Shown in pieces: positions 1 through 7,727 of a DNA stretch of 64,000 nt. The stretch is taken from positions 310,001-374,000 of the forward strand of contig NZ_JAAGPI010000001.1 in assembly GCF_017104715.1 (NCBI RefSeq), in the 5' to 3' direction. The stretch comes from Burkholderia sp. Ac-20365. Its GTDB lineage: Bacteria; Pseudomonadota; Gammaproteobacteria; Burkholderiales; Burkholderiaceae. How positions within the stretch are numbered: the stretch's first letter is position 1; each line of letters begins with the position of its first letter. The translations under genes and the position numbers were made by a program. The notes below the pieces were generated by a model. The model was not told the origin of the DNA, made no database searches, and saw nothing but the letters and a program-made list of their open reading frames with translations.

Positions 1-66
1 GTCGGAGATGGCCAGAAACACACGCAGGAGATTCAAGTCCGTGATGCCGGGAGGCGTCTTTGTCAT
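1..66 (-). CDS. LysR-type regulator, N-terminus only (cut by window edge)
   Basis: An ATG at 64-66 on the minus strand opens a frame that runs off the left edge after 22 codons. The residues (MTKTPPGITDLNLLRVFLAI...) match the start of a LysR-type helix-turn-helix, where an 'L..F..v' pattern precedes the first recognition helices. It lies 91 bp downstream of the EthD-like gene and points the same way, so it is probably the regulator of the adjacent monooxygenase operon. Only the start is visible, so the family call rests on a short stretch. Confidence 0.55.
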   Translation of the reverse strand, partial: MTKTPPGITDLNLLRVFLAISD

Positions 67-157
67 GTCGTTCGGAACCTGGCCGTATTGGTGTCCGGCC
101 GATGTGCTGCCGGACACCGCTCGCTGTTGGACCGGGCGCACATGCTCGCGCCCGCCG

Positions 158-862
158 TTAATGCTCGCGCGTCAGATTACCGTAAATGCTGTGCATCGGG
201 TAATGCGGCGTGGCTCCCGTGTACGGTGGAAATGCGTCGAAATCTTCTTTCATGCGCGCACGCACGGCCGACGCGAGTGCGGCACCAAGTGACTCGGCAT
301 CGTCGAATACGACCTTGTTACGTTGCATGGCCGTTGAGCGTGCGTGCTTCAGGCCCGAACGGTAATCGATACGCGTATAGATTTCCAGTTCGCGAATGCC
401 GGGAAGCTGCCTCATCAGTGGCGGATGATGCGTCAGATAGTGCGTGAGCCACGCATTGAAATCATCGGCTTCGCCTTCATAGCTGACGAGATAAGTGCAA
501 CGTTCTTCGCGTGTATCGAATGCATGCTGATGCGGCGTGCGGAATTTTCGTACGGCCATCGCCTGTTGAAGCAGCGTGCATTGGTCGATGCGCGCCGAGA
601 TGAAATCAACCGCGGTCTGCATCGCGCCGCCCGGTTGCAACGCGGCCTCGAGCAGCTCGAGATCGTCGAAATACCATTGGGTGACGCAGCAAGGACCGGG
701 CGGTGTGTGCCCGTTGTGCACGGCGGGAACATGGAACACGAAGCGCCGCAATCCAGCCACGTCATCGGCAATGGATCGCAAATGCGCCATGTCCGATCGA
801 TCGAGCCCGCTACACGCACGAGCGCTTTCGCCAATCAGGAAGAAGCAGAGTTCCACGTTCAC
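158..862 (-). CDS. EthD-like protein (dimeric alpha-beta barrel)
   Basis: A 234-residue protein starting at GTG 862-860, which overlaps the flavin reductase stop in a GTGA. It seems to hold two ferredoxin-like halves: an N-terminal stretch (VELCFFLIGES, FHVPAVHNGH, QWYFDDLELLEAAL) and a C-terminal stretch (CTYLVSYEG, FNAWLTHYLTHHPPLMRQLPGI, ELEIYTRIDY, NKVVFDDAESLGAAL). This layout and the 'HxPLMxxLPGI' segment are typical of EthD/muconolactone-isomerase-like proteins. These often accompany aromatic or ether monooxygenases, where their role is usually unknown. It is the last gene of the minus-strand operon. A longer frame reaching to 1174 is antisense noise upstream of the GTG. Confidence 0.7.
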   Translation of the reverse strand: MNVELCFFLIGESARACSGLDRSDMAHLRSIADDVAGLRRFVFHVPAVHNGHTPPGPCCVTQWYFDDLELLEAALQPGGAMQTAVDFISARIDQCTLLQQAMAVRKFRTPHQHAFDTREERCTYLVSYEGEADDFNAWLTHYLTHHPPLMRQLPGIRELEIYTRIDYRSGLKHARSTAMQRNKVVFDDAESLGAALASAVRARMKEDFDAFPPYTGATPHYPMHSIYGNLTREH

Positions 863-1383
863 CCCGCGCGTTGCGCAACAGAAGACACCGGCCTCGCCAG
901 CCGATGAAACTGCCGCGCGAAATAGATCAGTCCATCGCCATCGTCGCGCACGGAAATATCGTCGATCTGCACGAACATCACGGAGTGCGACCCGACAGTC
1001 TTGAATTCGACGATCGTGCCTTCCAGGTTCGCAATCGCATGTGAAAGCACGGGCGCCGCGGAACGTCCCGGCTTCCACGGATGCCGCGCGAAGCGTTCGT
1101 CCATCGGGCACGCTGTCATGCCCGCGAAGTCGCGCGCAAGATCCTGATACTCGCCGGCAAGCACGTTGATGCACACACTGCGGTTTTCGCGCAGCACGTC
1201 ATGCACGTAGCTGGTCTGGTTGATACAGACGAGCATCGTCGGCGGCGAGTCCGTTACCGAGCAGACAGCGCTCGCCGTGAGCCCGCAGCGTCCGCTTGGG
1301 CCATCGGTAGTGATCACGTTGACGGCTGCGGGCAGGCAGGCCATCGCGTCGCGAAAGCGGCGCTTCATGTCTTCGTTCGTCAT
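859..1383 (-). CDS. Flavin reductase (HpaC/FMN-binding type)
   Basis: A 174-residue NAD(P)H:flavin oxidoreductase of the HpaC-like split-barrel family. It would supply reduced flavin to the monooxygenase encoded just upstream. Visible family signatures are 'FRDAMACLPAAVNVITT', 'GLTASAVCSVTDSPPTMLVCIN' (flavin-binding strand), 'CINVLAGEYQDLARDFAG' and 'ALEGTIVEF'-like 'NLEGTIVEF', followed by 'HSVMFVQI'. I chose ATG 1383-1381 because a GAGGAG ribosome site lies six bases before it. Earlier in-frame GTG (1419) and ATG (1416) codons overlap the monooxygenase stop and are possible. The product is cytoplasmic and translationally linked to both neighbours. Confidence 0.88.
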   Translation of the reverse strand: MTNEDMKRRFRDAMACLPAAVNVITTDGPSGRCGLTASAVCSVTDSPPTMLVCINQTSYVHDVLRENRSVCINVLAGEYQDLARDFAGMTACPMDERFARHPWKPGRSAAPVLSHAIANLEGTIVEFKTVGSHSVMFVQIDDISVRDDGDGLIYFARQFHRLARPVSSVAQRAG

Positions 1384-1415
1384 CGCTTGCTCCTCGTGTT
1401 CGATTGCGCGTTGCA

Positions 1416-2627
1416 TCACGGATACGGCGTGACGGGCGGAATGCCCGCGAACAGCGCGCCCGATGCGTCATACGTGCCTTCGCCGAGAAACGCGTGCTGG
1501 GTCACGACGATCGAATCGCGCACCAGACGTTGCAGGCGGCTCTCGCGATAGATCGCCGCGATGCCTGCCATCTGATACGCCTGCATCACGACTTCCGCGC
1601 AGACGTGCGCCGCATGCGTGGCGCTCAGGCGCATCAGGTTCGCCTGATCCTGCGTGACGGGGTCGCCGGCGACAATCGTGTCCCACGCGGCTTGCGCGGA
1701 CTCATAGAAGAACGCACGCGCGCTGCGCCACTGTGCCTCGGCTTTCGCGAGACCCGAGCGGTAGTAGCCGCGATCCGCGAGGCGAGGCGCGCCCGTGGTG
1801 GTCTTCGTTGCGCCCGACATGTCCGTCACGAGATCGAGCGCGGCGCGTGCGAGGCCGACGTTGACGGCGGCATGCACCTGCGCCTGGTACGCGACGGCGG
1901 GGTAGCGGTACAGCGGTTCGTCGATCAGCGCGTGGCCGCCGCGCACGAAGGTCCATTGCGCATCGACGAATTTGTCGCGCAGGCGCAGGTCGTGACTGCC
2001 CGTGCCTTGCATGCCGACTACGTTCCAGTTGTCGACGATCTCGACATCGCTGGCGGGAAACACGGCTGTGAAGGGCTTGCCGGCGCCGGTGTCGCCGGAA
2101 CTCGCGGGCGTGCCGCCGATGCCCACTCCGATCCAGTCCGCGCCCTTGCAGCCGCTCGCAAAACGCCACTGGCCGCTGACCTGATAGCCGCCGGGTACCT
2201 TGATCGCCGGTTGCAGAGGATAGAGGCCGCCCGCGAAAACCTGATCCGGACCTTTCGCGTAGATGTGCTGCTGCGTTTCGATGGGCAGCGCCGCGAGGTA
2301 GGTGTTCGCAGATCCGAATGCGGCAACCCACGCTGTCGAGCCATCGGCGATCGCGATGCGTTCAAGTATCGCGAGAAACTGCGGCGGTGGCAGCGCGTCG
2401 CCGCCAAAGCGTCGCGGCGTGCTCGCGCGATAGATGCCCGCGCGTTTCATCTTCGCGATCATGTCGCGCGGCACATGAGAGAGCTGATCGAAGTCGTCGC
2501 GGCGTCGTTCGATCTCTTCGATCAGAACATCGAGCGAAATGGGACCGGCATACTCGGGATACGGGTCGCTGGCGCCGACGAGGTGCGGTTCGCGGGCGTA
2601 GGTCGAAATGCTATGAAGGCTTTGCAT
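1416..2627 (-). CDS. Flavin-dependent monooxygenase, acyl-CoA dehydrogenase fold (group D)
   Basis: A 403-residue enzyme with the three-part acyl-CoA dehydrogenase fold. The helical N-terminus has 'IAKMKRAGIYRASTPRRFGG' and 'AIADGSTAWVAAF'. The middle beta domain has 'GGYQVSGQWRFASGCKGADWIGVG' and 'VVGMQGTGSHDLRL'. The C-terminal four-helix part ends in 'ESRLQRLVRDSIVVTQHAFLGEGTYDASGALFAG'. Its next gene is a flavin reductase, which fits two-component hydroxylases such as HpaB, HsaA, DszC or IacA rather than a true acyl-CoA dehydrogenase. The substrate cannot be read from the sequence; a transporter and porin nearby suggest an imported aromatic or heteroatom compound. It starts 34 bp after the permease stop. 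Confidence 0.8.
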   Translation of the reverse strand: MQSLHSISTYAREPHLVGASDPYPEYAGPISLDVLIEEIERRRDDFDQLSHVPRDMIAKMKRAGIYRASTPRRFGGDALPPPQFLAILERIAIADGSTAWVAAFGSANTYLAALPIETQQHIYAKGPDQVFAGGLYPLQPAIKVPGGYQVSGQWRFASGCKGADWIGVGIGGTPASSGDTGAGKPFTAVFPASDVEIVDNWNVVGMQGTGSHDLRLRDKFVDAQWTFVRGGHALIDEPLYRYPAVAYQAQVHAAVNVGLARAALDLVTDMSGATKTTTGAPRLADRGYYRSGLAKAEAQWRSARAFFYESAQAAWDTIVAGDPVTQDQANLMRLSATHAAHVCAEVVMQAYQMAGIAAIYRESRLQRLVRDSIVVTQHAFLGEGTYDASGALFAGIPPVTPYP

Positions 2628-2661
2628 GATGAATACGTGTCAGGTTGATTGAATCAGCCGC

Positions 2662-4014
2662 TCAGGCCACGACGGGTTCGGCATCCAGTTTTGCCTGCTG
2701 TCGTGCCGCGCGCGGAAAGGTTTCGGGCGCGATGCAGGTCGCGACGACCGTGACCATCGCAAGCGCGACGAGATAGATCGCGACGGGCGTGGGGCTGCGA
2801 TAGTGGGCGAGCAACGCGGTGGCGATCATCGGTGAGAGGCCGCCGCCAAGTACGGAAGACAGTTCGCGTCCGATGCCGAGTCCGGAGAAACGCAGATGCA
2901 CGGGCAGCAGTTCGCTGATGAAGGCGGGCTGTGCGCCTTCCAGAATGCCGAGCGTGATGCTGTTGGCGAGAATCAGCGCGGCGATCACTTTCCACAGCAC
3001 GCCGGAACCGAGCAGCGTGAAATACGGATACGCGACCAGCACCATCGCAATTGCGCCCGCAAGATAGACGGGCTTGCGGCCGATCTTGTCGGTGAGGTGT
3101 CCCATCAGGAGCGAGACGGGAATCATCAACAGCATCGACACGGTGAGCCCGCTGAGAATCCACGTCGACTTCAGGCCGAGAAACTGCCCATACGCAATCG
3201 AGAACGCGAAGAAGATGTACGACGCACCGCCTTCGCCAAAGCGCAGGCCGAACACGGTCAGCACCTGGCGCGGGCAACGGCGCAGCACTTCGACAACCGG
3301 CATGCGGCTTTCGCGGTGCGTCGTTTTCACTTGCGCGAAGTCCGCGCTTTCTTCAACCGAGCGGCGCATCCACAGTCCGAGCACGACGAGCACGACGCTG
3401 CACAGAAACGGCACGCGCCAGCCCCAGCTCAGGAAGTCGGAGGGTGTCAGCGTTTGCGCAAGCAGGAACGCGGCCGTCGACAAAACGAAGCCGAACGCCG
3501 CGCCGCACGGACTCCATGCAGCGAGCGCGCCGCGTTTCGATGCGGGTGCGCTCTCGTGAATCAGCAGGATGCTGCCGCTCCATTCGCCGCCTGCCGCCAG
3601 CCCCTGAAGAATGCGCAGCAGCACGAGGCCGATGGGCGCGGCAATGCCGATCTGCTGATACGTGGGCAATAAACCCATGCAGACGGTTGCCGTGCCCATT
3701 GTCAGCAGCGTGAGCATCATCACCGTCTTGCGCCCATAGCGGTCACCGATATGGCCGCACAGCACGCCGCCGACAGGACGCGCAATGAAACCCACCGTGA
3801 AGCCGCCGAACGCGGCGATGGTGCCCGTCAACGGATCGCTGCCGACGGGAAAGAACAGCTTGCCGAATACGAGCGCGGCTGCGGTGCCATAAAGAAAGAA
3901 GTCGTACCACTCGAGTATCTGGCCGAGCACGGCCGTCGTCACTGCGCGGCGGACGGTGCCTGTGCTGCGTATCGAGGGAGAAGGGGAAAGCGTGGCTGTC
4001 GCGTGAGGATTCAT
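2662..4014 (-). CDS. MHS-family major facilitator permease
   Basis: A 450-residue, twelve-helix proton symporter of the metabolite:H+ symporter (MHS) branch, related to ShiA, KgtP and ProP. The N-terminus has the MHS hallmark 'GQILEWYDFFLYGTAAALVFGKLFFP' followed by 'GFIARPVGGVLCGHIGDRYGRKTVMM', the loop 2-3 motif. A second loop motif, 'GHLTDKIGRKPVY', sits in the second half. It is the first gene of the minus-strand catabolic operon, so it probably imports the monooxygenase substrate or a related acid. Transcription would start in the 4015-4366 intergenic region, shared with the divergent porin. Confidence 0.9.
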   Translation of the reverse strand: MNPHATATLSPSPSIRSTGTVRRAVTTAVLGQILEWYDFFLYGTAAALVFGKLFFPVGSDPLTGTIAAFGGFTVGFIARPVGGVLCGHIGDRYGRKTVMMLTLLTMGTATVCMGLLPTYQQIGIAAPIGLVLLRILQGLAAGGEWSGSILLIHESAPASKRGALAAWSPCGAAFGFVLSTAAFLLAQTLTPSDFLSWGWRVPFLCSVVLVVLGLWMRRSVEESADFAQVKTTHRESRMPVVEVLRRCPRQVLTVFGLRFGEGGASYIFFAFSIAYGQFLGLKSTWILSGLTVSMLLMIPVSLLMGHLTDKIGRKPVYLAGAIAMVLVAYPYFTLLGSGVLWKVIAALILANSITLGILEGAQPAFISELLPVHLRFSGLGIGRELSSVLGGGLSPMIATALLAHYRSPTPVAIYLVALAMVTVVATCIAPETFPRAARQQAKLDAEPVVA

Positions 4015-4366
4015 GGCATTGGCTGAGCAAGACGTTTAAGTTTCCGCTTCCCGATCGTCGTGACGGGCAGGGCGACCTGGCAAACCGGACAGACATGGGT
4101 GAACCATGAGCGAACGATAGGAGCGCGAGAAAAGACCGTCAAATTCAGGCCAAAAATGCGCGACATAAATGGCATTCATGTCGGTTTCCAACTCGCTCGC
4201 GTGTGTGAATGCGCAAATAAAACACGCTTATTGCCAGGGTTCTATTTGACTGATTTGACCGTGCATAACGGCGAACTTAGATTGCGATCCTCGTAAGAGC
4301 CGCGGCGCAGCCTTCGTTCGCTGCGTCATCCAATCGAAGCAGCGATATGAATGGGATGATGAATCA
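4015..4366. promoter_or_regulatory. Divergent promoter region between permease operon and porin
   Basis: This 352-base gene-free stretch separates divergent genes. It is more AT-rich than its surroundings between about 4160 and 4290. It holds the palindrome described separately (4161-4183). Two TTGAC-like hexamers on the plus strand (4244-4249 and 4253-4258) could serve as a porin -35, with TAGATT at 4278-4283 as a poorly spaced -10. No convincing ribosome site precedes the porin ATG at 4367, although 'GGGATGATG' lies just upstream. No small gene was seen. Confidence 0.5.
4161..4183. promoter_or_regulatory. 23-bp near-perfect palindrome, candidate operator
   Basis: The left half reads CGACATaAATG, the centre base is G4172, and the right half reads CATTcATGTCG. 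Ten of eleven base pairs are complementary; only 4167/4177 mismatch. A palindrome of this length in a divergent promoter region is what a dimeric repressor site (GntR, TetR, MarR or IclR type) looks like. It is 147 bp upstream of the permease start and 184 bp upstream of the porin start. No cognate regulator is visible nearby except the LysR fragment at the left edge. Confidence 0.55.
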
Positions 4367-5584
4367 ATGAGAATCAGATCCGCGGCCGCACTGGCCGCAT
4401 TGACGTCGGTCGGGTGTGCTTTCGCTGGTGCTGCACACGCGCAGAGTTCGGTGACGATGTACGGCATCGTCGACGACGGTTTCAACTGGACCTCGAATGC
4501 GGGAGGCCACAATCAGTACAACGTGTCGAGCGGCGTGATGCAGGCGAGCCGCTGGGGTCTGCGCGGCAAGGAAGATCTGGGCGGCGGGCTCGCTGCGCTC
4601 TTCGTGCTGGAGAACGGCTTCGATCTGAATAGCGGCTCGCTCGGCCAGAAGAATCGCGGCAGCACACAAGGGCTGATGTTCGGGCGTCAGGCGTATGTGG
4701 GGCTATCGAGCGCGTATGGCTCGATGCTCGTTGGGCGCCAATACGATTCGGTCGTCGATTATGTCGGCCCGTTCGAAGCAGGCGATCAGTGGGGCGGTTA
4801 TATCGCCGCGCATCCCGGCGATCTCGACAATATCAACAACGCGTATCGCGTGAACAATGCGCTGAAGTACACCAGCGCCAATTACGCGGGCCTCACGTTC
4901 GGTGGCGTCTATAGCCTCGGCGGTGTGGCGGGTGAGGCAACGCGCAATCAGGTGTGGTCGCTCGGCGCAGGCTATGCGAATGGTCCGCTGTCGCTTGGCG
5001 TCGGTTATCTGAATGCGCGCAATCCGAATGTCGGTTTCTTCGGCGATAACGGCGCGAGTACCGCGGCGACGGCCGGCAGCAACTTCATTTCGTCGCCTGT
5101 TTATAGCGGTTATGCGTCGGCGCGCACGTATCAGGTCATCGCGGCGGGTGCGGCCTACACGTTCGGCGCGGCGACGCTCGGCGCAACGTATTCGAATACG
5201 CAGTTCAGGAATCTCGGCGACACGGCGGAGTCTGGTCCGAATCCGCGCGGCTATCGCGGCAATGCGACGTTCAACAACGCGGAAGTGAACTTCAAGTATC
5301 AGGTAACGCCTGCTTTCCTGCTCGGCGCGGCATTCGACTATACGCGCGGTGGCAGTGTCGATTCGGCTACGGGTGAGAATCCCGGAGCACGCTATTATCA
5401 AGGCGCAATTGGCGCGGATTATTTTCTGTCGAAACGCACGGACGTTTATCTGATTGGCGTTTATCAGAAGGCGTCGGGTACGGATTCGACGGGCACGGCA
5501 GCCGTCGCGGCGATCAACAATCTCACGCCTTCTACCAGCGACCGGCAAAGTACTGTGCGCGTCGGTATCCGGCACAAGTTCTGA
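4367..5584 (+). CDS. Outer-membrane porin (OmpC-type)
   Basis: A 405-residue trimeric general porin of the betaproteobacterial type. A signal peptide (MRIRSAAALAALTSVGCAFAGAAHA, about residues 1-25) is followed by the first beta strand 'QSSVTMYGIVDDGFNWTSN'. Family segments include 'SRWGLRGKEDLGGGLAALFVLENGFDLNSG' and 'FGRQAYVGLSSAYGSMLVGRQYDSVVDYVGPF'. The C-terminal strand ends in the expected aromatic residue (VGIRHKF), needed for outer-membrane assembly. It is divergent from the permease operon and may let the same substrate cross the outer membrane. A hairpin terminator follows. Confidence 0.93.
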   Translation: MRIRSAAALAALTSVGCAFAGAAHAQSSVTMYGIVDDGFNWTSNAGGHNQYNVSSGVMQASRWGLRGKEDLGGGLAALFVLENGFDLNSGSLGQKNRGSTQGLMFGRQAYVGLSSAYGSMLVGRQYDSVVDYVGPFEAGDQWGGYIAAHPGDLDNINNAYRVNNALKYTSANYAGLTFGGVYSLGGVAGEATRNQVWSLGAGYANGPLSLGVGYLNARNPNVGFFGDNGASTAATAGSNFISSPVYSGYASARTYQVIAAGAAYTFGAATLGATYSNTQFRNLGDTAESGPNPRGYRGNATFNNAEVNFKYQVTPAFLLGAAFDYTRGGSVDSATGENPGARYYQGAIGADYFLSKRTDVYLIGVYQKASGTDSTGTAAVAAINNLTPSTSDRQSTVRVGIRHKF

Positions 5585-5598
5585 TCGCATCGTTCATT

Positions 5599-5628
5599 GC
5601 CGCCGCGTTCGTGTGAAGCGGCGGCTTT
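5599..5628 (+). terminator. Rho-independent terminator after the porin
   Basis: Arms GCCGCCGC (5599-5606) and GCGGCGGC (5618-5625) enclose an 11-base loop and are followed by TTT and a second short T stretch. It lies in the 49 bp between the convergent porin stops, so it could act in both directions, with the better T tract on the plus strand. Confidence 0.7.
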
Positions 5629-5633
5629 GTCGT

Positions 5634-6773
5634 TTAGAAGCGGTGCCGCATGCCAACGGCAACCACGACCTGCTGATCATTCGACGAAGGGCTTTGTCCG
5701 CTGATATCGGCGGTCAAACCTGAACCGTCGCTGGCGATATGCTGATAGCTCGCCTGTACGTAAAGGTCGGTACGCTTTGACAGGAAGTAATCGGTCTGCA
5801 CCGATACTTCATGCCACTTCGGATGATGCTGGCCCGTGGCATTGGACATCGAGCCCGACGTGTACGTGTATTCGCCGTTCAGCGCGAGCGCCGGTGTGAA
5901 CTGGTAGCTTGCGTTGAGCTCGTAGTTGCTGAAGCTCATGCCTTCGCCATTCGCAACGAGACCGAGGCTGTTCGCACCGTTGATCGTTGCGAGGCCGCCG
6001 AGTTGCGTGCGCGTCCAGACTGCGCCGAACGTTGCTGCGCCGATCGAGTAGTTGGCGCCCGCGCCATACGTGCGCTGACGTGCAGCGATGAAGGTGCGAT
6101 CGGTCAGCGTCAACGCGCCGTTCGTATTGCTGCTGCCGCCGTTGTTCGCCTGGAAGTAGCCTGCGCCGATACGCAGCGGGCCAGCGTCATAGGATGTGCC
6201 GAAGCTGTACAGACGGTTATCGTCGAATCCGCCTGCTTCGTTCGAGAAACCATACAGCGCGCCGAATTTCACGCCTGCATAGCTGTTGCTCGCGAACTTC
6301 ACCGAGTTGTTCACGCGGAAGGAGTTGTTCAGATTGTCGTTATCGTACGGGTGCGCGGACAGGTTGTTGCCGCCGGGATGATGGCCCGTGAAGCTGAGCG
6401 ACGCGAGATAGTCGACGACGGAATCGTACTGACGTCCGAGCGTGAACGTGCCGAACCTGTCGTTCGACAGCCCTGCGTATGCCTGATACCCGAACAGGCG
6501 GCCGCCCTGGCGCAGCGTGCCGTTCATTACGCTGAAGCCGTTTTCCAGCTGGAAGATCGCCTTCGTGCCGCCGCCGAGATCTTCGCGGCCGAGCATGCCC
6601 CAGTGACTGCCCGTTACGTTGCCGCTGCCCGCTTGCCACGCGCTGCTGCCCTTCTGGTTATTGGTGTACGACAGGCCCGCGTCGATCACGCCATACAGCG
6701 TCACCGAGTTCTGCGCCTGCGCGTGGCACGCATAGCTCGCCACGATGGCAGCCATGATGAGTGTCTTTTTCAT
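5634..6773 (-). CDS. Outer-membrane porin (OmpC-type), second copy
   Basis: A 379-residue porin paralogous to the one at 4367-5584. The signal peptide (MKKTLIMAAIVASYACHAQA, about 1-20) precedes 'QNSVTLYGVIDAGLSYTNN'. The eyelet-side segment 'SHWGMLGREDLGGGTKAIFQLENGFSVMNG' and 'TLGRQYDSVVDYLASLSF' match the family, and the chain ends in 'VGMRHRF' with the required C-terminal phenylalanine. The two porins face each other tail to tail. They share the 'SVTxYGxxD', 'REDLGGG' and 'GRQYDSVVDY' blocks but differ in loops, as expected for an old duplication with divergent selectivity. Pore specificity cannot be read off. Confidence 0.93.
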   Translation of the reverse strand: MKKTLIMAAIVASYACHAQAQNSVTLYGVIDAGLSYTNNQKGSSAWQAGSGNVTGSHWGMLGREDLGGGTKAIFQLENGFSVMNGTLRQGGRLFGYQAYAGLSNDRFGTFTLGRQYDSVVDYLASLSFTGHHPGGNNLSAHPYDNDNLNNSFRVNNSVKFASNSYAGVKFGALYGFSNEAGGFDDNRLYSFGTSYDAGPLRIGAGYFQANNGGSSNTNGALTLTDRTFIAARQRTYGAGANYSIGAATFGAVWTRTQLGGLATINGANSLGLVANGEGMSFSNYELNASYQFTPALALNGEYTYTSGSMSNATGQHHPKWHEVSVQTDYFLSKRTDLYVQASYQHIASDGSGLTADISGQSPSSNDQQVVVAVGMRHRF

Positions 6774-6826
6774 TTTTTCCCCTGTTTGTTGATTTGAACG
6801 ACGTGATGACGCACGCAGCAGCGCGG

Positions 6827-6846
6827 CGCCTGCCGGGTGGCAGGCG
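6827..6846. terminator. Hairpin between ABC operon end and porin start
   Basis: Arms CGCCTGCC (6827-6834) and GGCAGGCG (6839-6846) enclose GGGT, with weaker flanking complementarity (ACGCACG/CGTGCGT). It is 68 bp beyond the ABC ATPase stop on the minus strand. There is no T tract on that strand, so it may be an imperfect terminator or part of the porin leader. Confidence 0.35.
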
Positions 6847-6914
6847 TCGTGCGTTAAAACGGATGCAGCGTGGTGAGGTGGCTGGCTGGGCCGCTAGACG
6901 AACGTCTGGAACGT

Positions 6915-7727
6915 CTAGCGACTGGCGATGCCGTCCTGAACCGACAGACCGTCGATCAGAACTTGATGCTGGCCGCGCGAGCAGGGCTCGATGCGCGCGG
7001 TGACTCCGAATACTTCGGCGAGGCTTGCCTGCGTGACGACTTCGGCGCTGGGGCCAAAGCCTGCAATGCGGCCTGCGTGCAGCAGCATCGCCTGATGGCA
7101 GGCGCGCATGGCTGCGTTGATGTCGTGCAGCACGACCACACTGACGATGCCGCGTTCGCGCGTGATGTCGCGCAGCACGCGCATCACATGGAACTGGTAA
7201 TTGAGGTCGAGCGCGGACAACGGTTCGTCGAGCAGCAACACTTGCGGATTGCGCACCAGCGCCTGGGCGATGCCAACGAGTTGCCGCTGGCCGCCCGACA
7301 GTTCATCGAGCGATCGCGACGCAAGCGCTTCGATGCCCAGACGTTCGAGCACATTGCGCGCATTCGCGAGATCGTCGGTGCGTGCCGAATGCGCGCGAAA
7401 CGCGCCACGCGTCGCGCAACTCGCGACCAGAATGGACTCGAGCACCTGCAGCTTGACGCCCGCCGGCAGCGATTGCGGCAGATACACGACGCTATGCGAA
7501 CGCGCACTCGCCGCCGACAGTTCGAGCGGTGCGCCATCCAGCGTCAGTTGCCCTGCGTGCGCACGCGTGAGCCCCGCCAATGCGCGCAACAGCGTCGACT
7601 TGCCGCTGCCGTTCGGACCGAGCAGCGCGGTGATCTGGCCGCGCGGCAGCGGGCCGGCATCGAGCGATCTGAGCACCGCGCGCTTGCCGTATTGCACGCT
7701 GAGACCGTGAATCGACAGGCCGTTCAT
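6915..7727 (-). CDS. ABC transporter ATPase, iron-complex (FecE/HmuV-like)
   Basis: A 270-residue ATPase that energises the neighbouring permease. Walker A (GPNGSGKST, about residues 37-45), Q-loop (YLPQSLPAG), signature 'LDELSGGQRQLVGIAQAL', Walker B 'VLLLDEPLSALDL' and the switch histidine (VVVLHDINAAM) are all present, so it should be active. The family is the iron-siderophore/heme/vitamin B12 (FecE, FhuC, HmuV) type. Its ATG overlaps the permease TGA (ATGA at 7727-7724), and it is the last gene of the three-gene importer. Confidence 0.92.
   Translation of the reverse strand: MNGLSIHGLSVQYGKRAVLRSLDAGPLPRGQITALLGPNGSGKSTLLRALAGLTRAHAGQLTLDGAPLELSAASARSHSVVYLPQSLPAGVKLQVLESILVASCATRGAFRAHSARTDDLANARNVLERLGIEALASRSLDELSGGQRQLVGIAQALVRNPQVLLLDEPLSALDLNYQFHVMRVLRDITRERGIVSVVVLHDINAAMRACHQAMLLHAGRIAGFGPSAEVVTQASLAEVFGVTARIEPCSRGQHQVLIDGLSVQDGIASR

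Noticed and set aside
1404-2648. 414-residue plus-strand frame opposite the monooxygenase
   Set aside because: Arg/Ala/His-rich with no motif; it mirrors the real minus-strand gene and arises from GC-rich codon bias.
4367-6773. Considered whether the two adjacent porins mark a recent tandem duplication
   Set aside because: They are in opposite orientation and differ in loop sequences; similarity is at family level, so an old event or chance placement is enough.
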